A stretch of DNA of 64,000 bases, taken from Acetivibrio straminisolvens JCM 21531. Lineage in GTDB: Bacteria; Bacillota; Clostridia; Acetivibrionales; Acetivibrionaceae. A program made the position numbers and the translations under genes. This document shows positions 55,301 through 64,000 of the stretch, piece by piece; the stretch's first letter is position 1, and the number at the start of each line of letters is the position of its first letter. The notes under the pieces were generated by a model. It was not told the DNA's origin. It did no database searches and saw only the letters and a list, made by a program, of their open reading frames with translations. Location: NCBI RefSeq assembly GCF_000521465.1, contig NZ_BAVR01000012.1, positions 1 to 64,000 of the forward strand, written 5' to 3'.

Positions 55301-55772
55301 TTAATCAAAAGATTTCTTAAAAACATTTGCTATTTTTTCTTTATTTTCAATTATAAACTTAAGCATTTTGCGAGTTGTTTTTGCCAGCTCTTTGTACATG
55401 TCATTGCTTTCAAAAAAGGCAATACAAATAAAATTCCGAAGTTTTCGATATAATCGTCAAAAAAACTGTCATCAATCCCCATGTTCCACTGAATGTTCTG
55501 TTTCTTGACAGCTGGCAGGCCCAGTCGATGACGTTTTTATATAAATCTACTTCATCCGGTGAAATGTCTTTTTCTATAGCTTTAAGTGCCTTGTGAAGCC
55601 TTGCGATGCTTTTTACGTACTTCTCACCGAATTTGACACGAGTGTCACCAAATCTGTCGGACTTTGAAAGCGGGTTTCCCTTTAAGCCTCGGGTCAGTAT
55701 AAAGACATCCTTACCGTCTAAGTACTCTTCCCCAGCTTTTGTTAATATCGGCAGAAGAAGAAAAGCCTTGCT
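55301..55772 (-). pseudogene. Phosphotransferase-like kinase remnant
   Basis: No intact frame, but three consecutive pieces read as one protein: ILTRGLKGNPLSKSDRFGD and KYVKSIARLHKALKAIE, then KKQNIQWNMGIDDSFFDD, then FFESNDMYKELAKTTRKMLK ending at stop 55301-55303. The first resembles the hinge and following helix of APH-like kinases. The ATP lobe and start codon are missing (a TAA lies just upstream at 55773-55775), and there are at least two frameshifts. The N-terminal loss is a real truncation; the frameshifts could be sequencing errors. Confidence 0.65.
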
Positions 55773-55883
55773 TTAGAAACATTTCCTACATTGCGATTTA
55801 AAATATAAAAGTAAAAACTAGTTTACATTTAAGTTATATTGTGATAACATTTGGAAAATTAACTTTTGAAGTGAGGTGTAGTA

Positions 55884-57068
55884 ATGATGAATATTCAATT
55901 TGCAGATAGGATGAATAATGTTCACAAATCTTTTATAAGGGAGATTCTTAAAGCAACTGTCAATCCAGAAGTAATATCCTTTGCAGGTGGCCTTCCCAAT
56001 CCTGCCTCATTTCCGGTTGAAGCAGTTCAGGAAGCTACTCAAAAGGTTTTAAATGATGATGGCAGTAGTGTACTTCAATATAGCACTACAGAGGGGTATT
56101 TGCCCCTTAGACAATATATTGCCGAAAGATATTTAAAGAAAAAAGGCATAATTATTGACCCGTACGAAATCTTAATCACTAGCGGCTCGCAACAAGGACT
56201 TGATTTGATTGGGAAAGTCCTTCTAAATAAGAATGATGATATTATTTTGGAAGAGCCCGGATACCTGGGCGCCATTCAAGCCCTTTCAATTTTTGAACCT
56301 AAATTTCATACTGTTCCGTTGCGCGATGATGGAGTTGACATAAATTCATTGAAAGAGGTTTTGAATAAGTGTAATCCCAAGTTGTTCTACGCTGTTCCGA
56401 ATTTTCAAAATCCCTCCGGAATTACATATACGGCACAAAATAGAGAGGGCGTAGCCAACATATTGAAAAATACCGATACAATTTTTGTTGAAGATGACCC
56501 GTATGGAGAGCTAAGATTTATAGGAGAACATGTACCGCCAATGAAGACTTATCTGGGCGATAATGTTATTCTTTTAGGCTCTTTTTCGAAAATCGTAGCC
56601 CCGGGAATGCGCCTTGGCTGGATATGTGCCAAACGTGAAATAATGGAGAAGCTGATAATTGCAAAGCAAGCTTCGGATTTGCACACAAACTATTTCTCTC
56701 AGAGGATTGTTTATCAGTATCTGGTTGATAACGATATTGACAATCATATTAAAAAGATTACGGAGTTATACAGGGAACAGAGAAATTGTATGGTTTCAAT
56801 GATTGAAAAGTATTTTCCTAAAGAGGTTAAAAGCACAAAGCCGGAAGGCGGAATGTTTTTATGGGCAACTTTGCCTGAAGGATTTTCGGCATTAGAATTA
56901 TTCGACATAGCGTCAAAGCAGAATGTTGCCTTTGTTCCGGGTGACCCATTCTATATTACCAAAAAAGGAATAAATACAATGAGGCTAAATTACACAAATT
57001 CTACTGAAGAAAAGATAGAAGAAGGAATAAAGCGCTTGTCGGCAGCTATAAATCAACTTATAAAGTAA
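55884..57068 (+). CDS. PLP-dependent aminotransferase, class I/II (2-aminoadipate-transaminase type)
   Basis: 394 residues, fold type I. SFAGGLPNPASFP near the start, the substrate/PLP block TSGSQQGLDLIGK, NFQNPSG, VEDDPYGELRF with the PLP Asp, and the Schiff-base Lys in LLGSFSKIVAPGMRLGW. Like LysN/ArAT enzymes related to MocR but without the HTH domain. Transfers amino groups between branched, aromatic or aminoadipate substrates; specificity is not readable. RBS GAGGTG precedes ATG 55884. Confidence 0.92.
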   Translation: MMNIQFADRMNNVHKSFIREILKATVNPEVISFAGGLPNPASFPVEAVQEATQKVLNDDGSSVLQYSTTEGYLPLRQYIAERYLKKKGIIIDPYEILITSGSQQGLDLIGKVLLNKNDDIILEEPGYLGAIQALSIFEPKFHTVPLRDDGVDINSLKEVLNKCNPKLFYAVPNFQNPSGITYTAQNREGVANILKNTDTIFVEDDPYGELRFIGEHVPPMKTYLGDNVILLGSFSKIVAPGMRLGWICAKREIMEKLIIAKQASDLHTNYFSQRIVYQYLVDNDIDNHIKKITELYREQRNCMVSMIEKYFPKEVKSTKPEGGMFLWATLPEGFSALELFDIASKQNVAFVPGDPFYITKKGINTMRLNYTNSTEEKIEEGIKRLSAAINQLIK

Positions 57069-57110
57069 AATTTAATCAAAAAAATTATCAAAATCTTATT
57101 TTTAATATCC

Positions 57111-57167
57111 TTGACTATTTGGTCTATTTGCTATAGACTAATAATATGAAGTCTATAATAAATAGAC
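57111..57167 (+). promoter_or_regulatory. Promoter with double BlaI-type operator (copy 2)
   Basis: TTGACT (57111-57116), 17 bp, TAGACT (57134-57139). Dyads GTCTAT-N5-ATAGAC at 57122-57138 and 57151-57167, same layout as copy 1 at 23905-23963 with only three differences in 50 bases. Confidence 0.87.
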
Positions 57168-57181
57168 CAAGGAGGATTAAC

Positions 57182-57543
57182 ATGAAGGAATATAAACTTG
57201 CAGAAAGTGAAAAAAAGTTTGCAGAATTAATTTGGCAGAATGAGCCGATTGGCTCCGGCGAACTTGTAAAGCTGTGTGAAAAAGAAATGAACTGGAAGAA
57301 GTCCACAACATACACAGTGCTCAAAAAATTATGTGAAAAGGGCATTTTTCAAAATAAAGATGCTATGGTTACATCTCTAATTACAAAGGATGAATATTAC
57401 GCCAAGCAAAGTGTGCTTTTTGTTGAAGATACTTTTGGAGGCTCCTTGCCGAAGTTTCTGACAGCATTTATCAGCGGTAAAAAATCAGCAAACAACAGGC
57501 TGAAGAGCTAAAAAGGCTGATTGATGAGCACAAGGAGGCGTAA
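57182..57543 (+). CDS. blaI: BlaI/MecI family repressor (frameshifted as sequenced)
   Basis: About 120 residues after repair. MKEYKLAESEKKFAELIWQN then the winged helix WKKSTTYTVLKKLCEKGIF; the dimerisation tail ends AEELKRLIDEHKEA. The frame is broken at 57479-57484, where seven A are expected and six are present; the true stop is 57541-57543. ATG 57182 follows AAGGAGG. It ends 2 bases before BlaR1. It should bind the GTCTAT dyads in its own promoter and probably those at 23905 as well. Confidence 0.88.
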
Positions 57544-57545
57544 AA

Positions 57546-59720
57546 ATGACTGAATTGTTTCTTACTGTTTTAAAGATGAGCCTTACCGCAAGTTATGTAA
57601 TCCTTTGCGTGATAATTGTAAGACTATTATTGAAAAAAGCCCCAAAGGTCATATCTTATGCCTTATGGGGTGTTGTAGCTTTTCGCCTTGTGATTCCGTT
57701 TTCCTTTGAAAGTACATTCAGCCTTTTACCCTGGAGAACGAATATTGTCCCGGTTCGCTATGAAGTAATCTATTACCAAAGTCCCCAGGTTACTAGCTCG
57801 CAAGATGCAGTAAATTCACTTGTAAATGAACCGCCTTCTGGCAAGTCTGCTATTGTTCCCGTTTTTGAAACAAGTATAAATCGATTGCAAAATTACATAG
57901 CGATAGGAACATACATTTGGCTTTTGGGAGTAATGGCATTGCTTATTTATAGTCTAGCATCGTTTTTAAAGTTAAAAAGGCAGCTTAAAAGTGCACAGTT
58001 AATAGATAAGAACATCTATCATGTAAAGAATTTAAAGACACCCTTTGTGCTGGGAATAATAAAACCCAAAATATATTTGCCTTTCGGGCTTGACGACGCA
58101 GAAAGAAGCTATATTTTGATACATGAACAAACCCACATCAATCGAAGAGACCACATAATAAAAATATTGGCTTTTCTAATCTTATCCGTACATTGGTTTA
58201 ATCCCCTTGTGTGGATTGCGTTTATGTTAATGAGTACGGATATGGAATTATCCTGTGACGAAAAAGTGCTGAAAGAAATGGGAGAGAATATTAGAAAGCC
58301 CTATGCCAATTCATTGTTGTCGCTTGCTGCCGGAAGACACATCTTAAACGGCAGTGCTCTGGCTTTTGGAGAGGGAAATGTAAAAGGAAGGATTAAAAAT
58401 GTGTTAAACTACAAAAAATTTCCCTTCTGGGTAATTGCTGCCTCGGTGGTAACTGTGATTGCAGTAGGAATTGCACTGGCTTCAAATCCTAAGCCGGGTG
58501 AGTCTGTTCGGCCGGAAGAAAACGAAGAAAAATTGGTACAAAGCCCTGAAGGTACAAGGGTGCAAATTGAATTTCTTTCCGACAATATGGGTTTTAAGTC
58601 CGCAGGCAAGTTTGTGACAGACGATTCAAAAATATTAGCATATATTGATTCAACACTGCGAAACAGTCTAACACCTTCAACAGAGGATGATTTGGAAAAC
58701 AATCATACCAATCAATATGTGCTAAAATTGTCTAACGACACAGGCGAATATAGCTATAAACTTTACTACGATACCTTGTATAATAAAGCCTATATTGTAA
58801 AAGACGAAGGCCTTTACGAAGTAAGTACGGATTTTGCGCGTTATATAGATTCCTTCCTTGAGAATACAAACATTAACCTCTACATAGATAATGACGATGC
58901 GGTAGAGCTGTTTAAAAAATACGGATGGACCCTTGATTATCAAATTAGCGCCATGGATAACAAGCTCAACAACATTAAAACGCTGTCCGGATTTAATCCA
59001 AACGCATACTATTTTGCTTACAACAATGAACTTTCAAAGGATATCGGCCTTGACATGAGTGAATACTCCAATACGTCCGACATTGAGGTTGAAATATACA
59101 GGATTTATGAAAGTATGCCTAAAGAGTTTTATCCGATACAGAATTGCAGGGGCATTGTTGTAAAAAGCAGGGGCAAAATAATAGGTGCATTTATCAGCGC
59201 CGGGCGGCACAGTACTTTTAACGCCTGCAGCCTTAAAGGAAACAGCTTTGAAAAAGTGGCAGGGAAAACATTTAACGAATGGCTTTCGAATATGATTCTC
59301 CCTGACGATATTGAAACAAGACTTAGCAAACTCACACCGGAGCAGGTTATTGAAGAATATTTTACGGCACTTAATAAAAAGGATACCGAGTTGGCAAAAC
59401 ATTGTATCTCGAAAGATACTCTGCTGGACAATTTGACAGTAAATATGGCAAACAGCGAATTGTTTAATGAGGGGATAATATTACCTTTGACTGGTGGCGG
59501 TATCGTTGGGCGTTCAACCTTTGATAATCTGAAATCTGCAAAACTATTGGATGTTGAGCTGATTGAAGAGCCTGATAAAAACAGTAAAATTTTTAGAGTG
59601 ATGATGGATCTTCAATATAAAAAAGATGAAATAATTCACAGCGGAAAGCAGCATTGGGATTGTAACATGATTTTCGAAACTCCGCAGACAGGATGGAAAA
59701 TAAAAAGCTTCGGCCATTAA
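57546..59720 (+). CDS. BlaR1/MecR1-like membrane sensor, peptidase family M56 (second copy)
   Basis: 724 residues. Four N-terminal helices, gluzincin HEQTH with MELSCDE, and a helix near residue 300 are nearly identical to the copy at 24092. The outer C-terminal part (about 320-724) is unrelated to the first copy, containing TLRNSLTPSTEDDLENNHTN and a late block (TPEQVIEEYFTALNKKDTEL) resembling DUF4829/NTF2-like lipoprotein domains. So the two sensors share the signalling half and differ in the ligand half. Start follows AAGGAGG. Confidence 0.85.
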   Translation: MTELFLTVLKMSLTASYVILCVIIVRLLLKKAPKVISYALWGVVAFRLVIPFSFESTFSLLPWRTNIVPVRYEVIYYQSPQVTSSQDAVNSLVNEPPSGKSAIVPVFETSINRLQNYIAIGTYIWLLGVMALLIYSLASFLKLKRQLKSAQLIDKNIYHVKNLKTPFVLGIIKPKIYLPFGLDDAERSYILIHEQTHINRRDHIIKILAFLILSVHWFNPLVWIAFMLMSTDMELSCDEKVLKEMGENIRKPYANSLLSLAAGRHILNGSALAFGEGNVKGRIKNVLNYKKFPFWVIAASVVTVIAVGIALASNPKPGESVRPEENEEKLVQSPEGTRVQIEFLSDNMGFKSAGKFVTDDSKILAYIDSTLRNSLTPSTEDDLENNHTNQYVLKLSNDTGEYSYKLYYDTLYNKAYIVKDEGLYEVSTDFARYIDSFLENTNINLYIDNDDAVELFKKYGWTLDYQISAMDNKLNNIKTLSGFNPNAYYFAYNNELSKDIGLDMSEYSNTSDIEVEIYRIYESMPKEFYPIQNCRGIVVKSRGKIIGAFISAGRHSTFNACSLKGNSFEKVAGKTFNEWLSNMILPDDIETRLSKLTPEQVIEEYFTALNKKDTELAKHCISKDTLLDNLTVNMANSELFNEGIILPLTGGGIVGRSTFDNLKSAKLLDVELIEEPDKNSKIFRVMMDLQYKKDEIIHSGKQHWDCNMIFETPQTGWKIKSFGH

Positions 59721-59763
59721 AGACAAGAACATATCTGGAGTTTAATTTTTGGATAATTTCCAT

Positions 59764-59792
59764 TTGACAATACCGATGCAGTTTGATAATAT
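59764..59792 (+). promoter_or_regulatory. SigA promoter of the ABC exporter operon
   Basis: TTGACA (59764-59769), 17 bases, TAATAT (59787-59792). The first start codon is 254 bases downstream, giving a long leader. Confidence 0.75.
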
Positions 59793-59797
59793 ATTCT

Positions 59798-60024
59798 AAT
59801 AATATTTGTCAACTGTAATAGTTTCGCGGTACATAACTACATATATTTTGCCGCGGTTTGGAAGTTGAAGTCTGCGGAAAATTGGAAAGTATAAAAATAT
59901 AATTGTTGGTGTAAAGAATATTTTGAAAAATCGATTTGATAATTTATATAAATTATTTATTTTGAATGCAAAAAACGAGTAGTGTTTATCACGGCAACTT
60001 CGTTGATAGACAATACTCATTTTT
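59798..60024 (+). promoter_or_regulatory. Structured leader with terminator-type attenuator
   Basis: A first stem CGCGG/CCGCG with outer CAACT/AGTTG lies at about 59810-59870. The terminator-like hairpin GAGTAGTGTTTATC (59977-59990) with GATAGACAATACTC (60005-60018) is followed by ATTTTTT, then at once by the RBS GGAGG. Terminators placed directly before an RBS in long leaders commonly attenuate antibiotic-exporter genes. No known riboswitch motif was recognised. Confidence 0.65.
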
Positions 60025-60045
60025 TAATGGAGGGATTGATGTAAT

Positions 60046-61779
60046 ATGATTAAAGACCTGGCTCGAAGTATTCGGGAGTACAAAAAACTGTCAATTATAA
60101 CCCCGATACTGATAAGTCTGGAGGTAGTAATCGAATGTATAATTCCGTTTGTTACTGCAAATTTGGTTAATAAAATTAAAAGCGGATGTGAATTGAGTAC
60201 AATCATTAACTACGGTGTTGTCTTAATTGTCATGGCGTTTCTGTCATTAATGTTCGGTGCGATTGCAGGTTCAACCTCTGCTACTGCGGCTTGCGGGTTT
60301 GCGAAGAATTTGAGAAAAGATATGTTTTATAGCATTCAGAATTATTCTTTTGAAAATATAGATAAGTTTATGACCTCATCGCTGATTACCCGTATGACTA
60401 CCGATGTTACCAATGTACAGCATGCGTATATGTTGCTGATTCGAGTGGCGGTTCGCGCTCCTTTGATGCTGACCTTTGCATTTGTGATGGCCTTCGTAAT
60501 GGGAGGACGCATGGCGTGGATTTTCCTGGTTGTCGACCCGCTTCTTGCGGTTGGACTTAGCATTATAATTTACAAAGCACTGCCGTTGTTCAGGAAGGTA
60601 TTCAAAAAATATGACGCTTTAAACCGCTCCATCCAAGAAAACATTAAAGGTATGCGTGTTGTAAAATCCTTTGTACGTGAAGATTACGAGCAAAAGAAAT
60701 TTGATTTGGCGGCGGAAGATGTACGTGCAGACTTTACCAAGGCGGAACGTATTTTGGCTTTTAACGGACCTTTGATGCAGTTTTGCATGTATGTGGTTAT
60801 GATCTTCGTTTTGTCCTTCGGTTCCTATACGATTATTACCAGCCGGGGATTGGATTTTGATATCGGGCAGTTTTCAGCCATATTGACATACAATTTTATG
60901 ATTCTTAGCAGTCTCATGATGCTTTCCATGGTATTTGTAATGATTACCATGGCCAGCGAGTCTGCCAAGCGTATTGTCGAAGTAATTAACGAAAAGAGAA
61001 CATTAACAAATCCAAAAAACCCCGTTTATACGGTAAAGGACGGCTCGATTTCATTTGAGAATGTAAGTTTCAAATATTCCGAAAAGGCAGAAAGAATGGC
61101 ATTGGCAAATATAAATTTGCAAATAAAATCCGGAGAGACTATTGGAATTATCGGCGGTACAGGAGCTTCAAAAACATCCCTTGTTCAATTGATTCCCCGT
61201 CTCTATGATGCAACCGAAGGGGTTGTAAAAGTGGGCGGCGTAGATGTAAGAAACTATGATTTGGATAGCCTGCGCAATCAGGTTGCCGTCGTGCTGCAGA
61301 AGAATGTTTTGTTTTCCGGAACCATCAAGGAAAATCTTCGTTGGGGAAATAAAGATGCCACAGATGAAGAATTGGTAGAGGTGTGTAAACTCGCCTGCGC
61401 CCATGAATTTATCAGTCAATTTCCAAAAGGGTATGACACCTATATTGAGCAGGGGGGAACCAATGTGTCCGGGGGACAGAGGCAAAGGCTCTGTATTGCA
61501 AGGGCATTGCTTAAAAAGCCCAAAATACTGATTTTGGATGATTCCACCAGCGCAGTGGATACCAAGACCGATGCAAAAATACGAAAGGCCCTTAAGGAAT
61601 ATATGCCTAAGACAACCAAGATAATTATCGCCCAGAGAACAGCTTCTGTTGAAGATGCAGATAGAATTATAGTGATGGATGGGGGTACCGTAAACGGAAT
61701 CGGGACCCATGAACAACTACTGGCCGAAAACACAATCTACAGAGAAATATATGTTTCTCAAAATAAGGCAGGTGCATAA
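60046..61779 (+). CDS. Heterodimeric ABC exporter subunit A (degenerate ATPase)
   Basis: 577 residues: six-helix exporter domain (about 15-305) and a C-terminal ATPase. Walker A is GGTGASKTS rather than GxGKS, and Walker B ends LILDDSTSAVD, with Asp in place of the catalytic Glu. The signature is VSGGQRQRL. Such a subunit has a weak ATP site and works with a canonical partner, here the next gene, one base away. Family members export drugs or lipids. Confidence 0.9.
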   Translation: MIKDLARSIREYKKLSIITPILISLEVVIECIIPFVTANLVNKIKSGCELSTIINYGVVLIVMAFLSLMFGAIAGSTSATAACGFAKNLRKDMFYSIQNYSFENIDKFMTSSLITRMTTDVTNVQHAYMLLIRVAVRAPLMLTFAFVMAFVMGGRMAWIFLVVDPLLAVGLSIIIYKALPLFRKVFKKYDALNRSIQENIKGMRVVKSFVREDYEQKKFDLAAEDVRADFTKAERILAFNGPLMQFCMYVVMIFVLSFGSYTIITSRGLDFDIGQFSAILTYNFMILSSLMMLSMVFVMITMASESAKRIVEVINEKRTLTNPKNPVYTVKDGSISFENVSFKYSEKAERMALANINLQIKSGETIGIIGGTGASKTSLVQLIPRLYDATEGVVKVGGVDVRNYDLDSLRNQVAVVLQKNVLFSGTIKENLRWGNKDATDEELVEVCKLACAHEFISQFPKGYDTYIEQGGTNVSGGQRQRLCIARALLKKPKILILDDSTSAVDTKTDAKIRKALKEYMPKTTKIIIAQRTASVEDADRIIVMDGGTVNGIGTHEQLLAENTIYREIYVSQNKAGA

Positions 61780-61780
61780 A

Positions 61781-63677
61781 GTGAAAACCAGTAATAATAA
61801 AAATAAAAAATCGATTGTTGTCCGCTTGTTCAAAATATTTTGAGTTTTATCCGGTGCTGTTTCCGCTTGCTATTGTATTTGTATTGTTCAATGCAACCAT
61901 CAGCTCTATTCCTGCTATATTCATGCAAAATGTTATTGCTATTATAGAAGGCAGTTGGCAAACCGGGGACTGGAATGCAGTAGAAGGAAAAATACTATCC
62001 TTTGTGGCTATATTGGTAACGCTTTATGTGTTATCAATTATTAGCGGTATTGCATTCAACCAGTTGATGGCAATTATCACTCAGGGAACATTGAAAAAAT
62101 TCCGCGTAAAAATGTTTGCCAAGATGCAAACCCTTCCAATTAAGTATGTGGATACTCACAATCATGGCGATATCATGAGTGTTTACACCAATGATATTGA
62201 CACTTTACGGCAAATGATTTCCCAAAGCTTCCCGCAGCTTTTAATGTCGGGTATTGCAGTTCTCACTGTATTTTCTATCATGGTTTATTTTTGCTTGTGG
62301 CTGACTTTTGTTGTATTGATAGGTGTAATCGCAATGTTCTTTGTCACAAAAAGGGTGGGAGGAGGTTCTGCCAGATACTTCATCAAACAGCAGAAGACTC
62401 TTGGCCGCATGGAAGGCTTTGTAGAAGAAATGATGAACGGACAAAAGGTAATAAAAGTATTCTGCCACGAAAATGAGAGCAAAGCGGATTTTGACAGGAT
62501 AAACGAAGATTTGTTTGACGATGCAAGGAAAGCCAATCGTTATGCCAATATCTTAGCCCCCATTTTAAATAACATCGGGAATGTATTGTATGTTTTTGTT
62601 GCCATTACCGGCGGTATTTTATTGGTTGCCGATGTGCCGAATTTGAGTGTTTCCGGGCTTGCCATGGGAATCAGCATCGTTGTTCCCTTCCTTAACATGA
62701 CAAAACAGTTTGTCGGCAATATCAATCAAGTGTCTCAACAGATAAATGCCGTTGTTATGGGGCTTGCCGGCGCGCAGAGAATCTATGAGTTGATTGATGA
62801 GGAATCGGAACGGGATGAAGGATATGTTACCTTGGTAAATGTCCGAGAGGAAAACGGCCAGTTGGTTGAATGTGAAAAGAGAACGGGAATTTGGGCTTGG
62901 AAGCACCCCCACAGCAGCGACGGTTCTGTGACATATACGAAGCTTACCGGGGATGTGAGATTGTTTAATGTCGATTTCGAATATGAACCCGAAAAACCTG
63001 TTTTACATGATATCAGCCTTTATGCAAAGCCGGGACAAAAAGTGGCATTTGTAGGAGCTACCGGTGCCGGTAAGACTACAATTACAAACTTACTCAATCG
63101 TTTTTATGATATTGCCGACGGTAAAATACGTTATGACGGTATTAATATAACCAAAATCAAAAAATCGGATCTTCGCCGTGCCATTGGTATAGTACTTCAG
63201 GATACCAACCTCTTTACCGGTACCGTAATGGATAATATCCGCTACGGCAAACTGGATGCCACTGATGAAGAGTGTATTGCGGCTGCAAAACTTGCCGGTG
63301 CCGACGATTTTATTCGACGTTTGCCTGACGGTTATCGGACAATGCTTACTGAAAATGGGGCAAACCTGTCCCAGGGACAGAGGCAGTTGATTTCTATTGC
63401 CCGGGTGGCGGTTGCAGACCCTCCGGTTATGATTTTGGATGAAGCAACATCTTCTATTGATACAAGAACCGAAGCCATTGTCCAGCGGGGTATGGATGCC
63501 TTGATGGAGGGAAGAACGGTATTTGTAATTGCTCACCGTCTGTCCACGGTTAAAAACGCTGATGTTATCATAGTATTGGATCATGGACGCATCATTGAGC
63601 GGGGAAACCATGAAGAGCTAATAGCCCAAAAGGGTCAATACTATCAATTGTATACCGGCGCATTCGAACTGGAATAA
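61781..63677 (+). CDS. Heterodimeric ABC exporter subunit B (frameshifted near the start as sequenced)
   Basis: About 631 residues after repair. GTG 61781 opens VKTSNNNKNKKSIVVRLFK and then the frame slips in the A run at 61832-61835 to YFEFYPVLFPLAIVF. Six-helix domain, then an insertion before the ATPase (WAWKHPHSSDGSVTYTKL). ATPase with Walker A GATGAGKTT, signature LSQGQRQ, Walker B VMILDEATSSID and H-loop IAHRLST: fully canonical. Pairs with subunit A. RBS AGGCAGG lies inside the upstream gene. Confidence 0.9.
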
Positions 63678-63692
63678 AACATAGAATAGAAG

Positions 63693-63747
63693 AAGGGGCA
63701 TTGCACTGCGGTTTTTGAACGATTGTGCAGCATGCCCCTTGTTTTTT
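63693..63747 (+). terminator. Terminator between the exporter and the dockerin gene
   Basis: AAGGGGCATTGCAC (63693-63706) pairs with GTGCAGCATGCCCCTT (63725-63740) with a small bulge, then GTTTTTT. It can end both convergent transcripts. Confidence 0.85.
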
Positions 63748-63754
63748 GCTCTGC

Positions 63755-64000
63755 TTATTCGTAGTCATCGGATGTGGCGCTAAAATGCTTTGCTATAATC
63801 ACAATATCCTCCATGTTAATTGCGTTATTTTTGTTAAAGTCCATATCCGCTTTGTATTTTTCATCAGCGGGAGTGGTGTTGAATGCTTTTGCCACTTCCA
63901 TTATGTCTATCAAATTTATAGCACCATCGGAAATACCGTCTATCTCAACATCTCCGGCCCATAAAATCAACGGTGATTCCTTTGAAGATAAAGCCATATC
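63755..64000 (-). CDS. C-terminal dockerin-like module of a gene running off the window (partial)
   Basis: The stop is at 63755-63757. The 81 visible codons contain two dockerin-like calcium-loop/helix units: DVEIDGISDGAINLIDIMEV then DMDFNKNNAINMEDIVIIA. The INxxDIxxxAKxF pattern resembles type II dockerins more than type I. Everything upstream, including the start and the catalytic or scaffold domain, lies beyond 64000. Confidence 0.75.
   Translation of the reverse strand, partial: DMALSSKESPLILWAGDVEIDGISDGAINLIDIMEVAKAFNTTPADEKYKADMDFNKNNAINMEDIVIIAKHFSATSDDYE

Overview
The window looks like a chromosomal segment of a thermophilic cellulosome-forming clostridium, most likely Acetivibrio (Clostridium) thermocellus or a very close relative. 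The reasons are low GC, three dockerin-bearing genes (a subtilase, a double CE12 esterase and a partial gene at the right edge), an SLH surface giant, and a gene order around the 1175-residue pyruvate:ferredoxin oxidoreductase that I remember from that species. This is recall, not a search.

Layout. 1-1824: tRNA-Asn, the t6A-modifying dehydratase TcdA and a small operator-controlled gene. 1905-7765: a mannose-sugar operon (GH130 phosphorylase, sugar nucleotidyltransferase, GT4 glycosyltransferase, alpha/alpha-barrel protein, mannose-6-phosphate isomerase) whose promoter carries a perfect CIRCE (HrcA) element. 7865-13472: ZIP metal transporter, bacteriohemerythrin, high-molecular-weight rubredoxin and PFOR, an oxygen/NO-defence and redox cluster. 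13627-20139: a small DUF3787-like gene and a ~2000-residue surface protein (SLH, Ca-binding repeats, VWA, peptidoglycan-binding and NlpC/P60-like domains). 20393-29349: acyl-CoA synthetase, Hsp20 with a perfect CtsR box, a Nudix/NrtR-like regulator, a BlaI/BlaR1-type locus with a gutted repressor, a tandem flavoprotein and an ion permease. 29496-39305: a more AT-rich accessory stretch with a papain-kelch secreted protein, a graveyard of two-component/ABC genes, a BtrH-like orphan, a diverged direct repeat, and a coiled-coil membrane protein paired with a substrate-binding/VWA protein. 39433-54496: metabolic singletons, a dockerin subtilase, a minus-strand array (TetR, membrane protein, response regulator, histidine kinase, ABC ATPase, ABC permease) and the CE12 esterase. 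54692-64000: flavodoxin, a kinase-like pseudogene, an aminotransferase, an intact BlaI/BlaR1 pair, an attenuator-controlled heterodimeric ABC exporter, and the 3' end of a dockerin gene.

Regulation is unusually readable: CIRCE, CtsR, two BlaI-type double operators, a TetR operator exactly between -35 and -10, a 17+17 palindrome on the gene at 1345, and a terminator-type attenuator ahead of the ABC exporter.

A caution on sequence quality: about 22 frameshifts interrupt at least 13 otherwise well-conserved genes. Nearly all are one-base losses in short homopolymers, so most of these genes are probably intact in the organism. I give each as one span and mark where the frame breaks. No CRISPR array, insertion sequence, rRNA or replication origin was seen.
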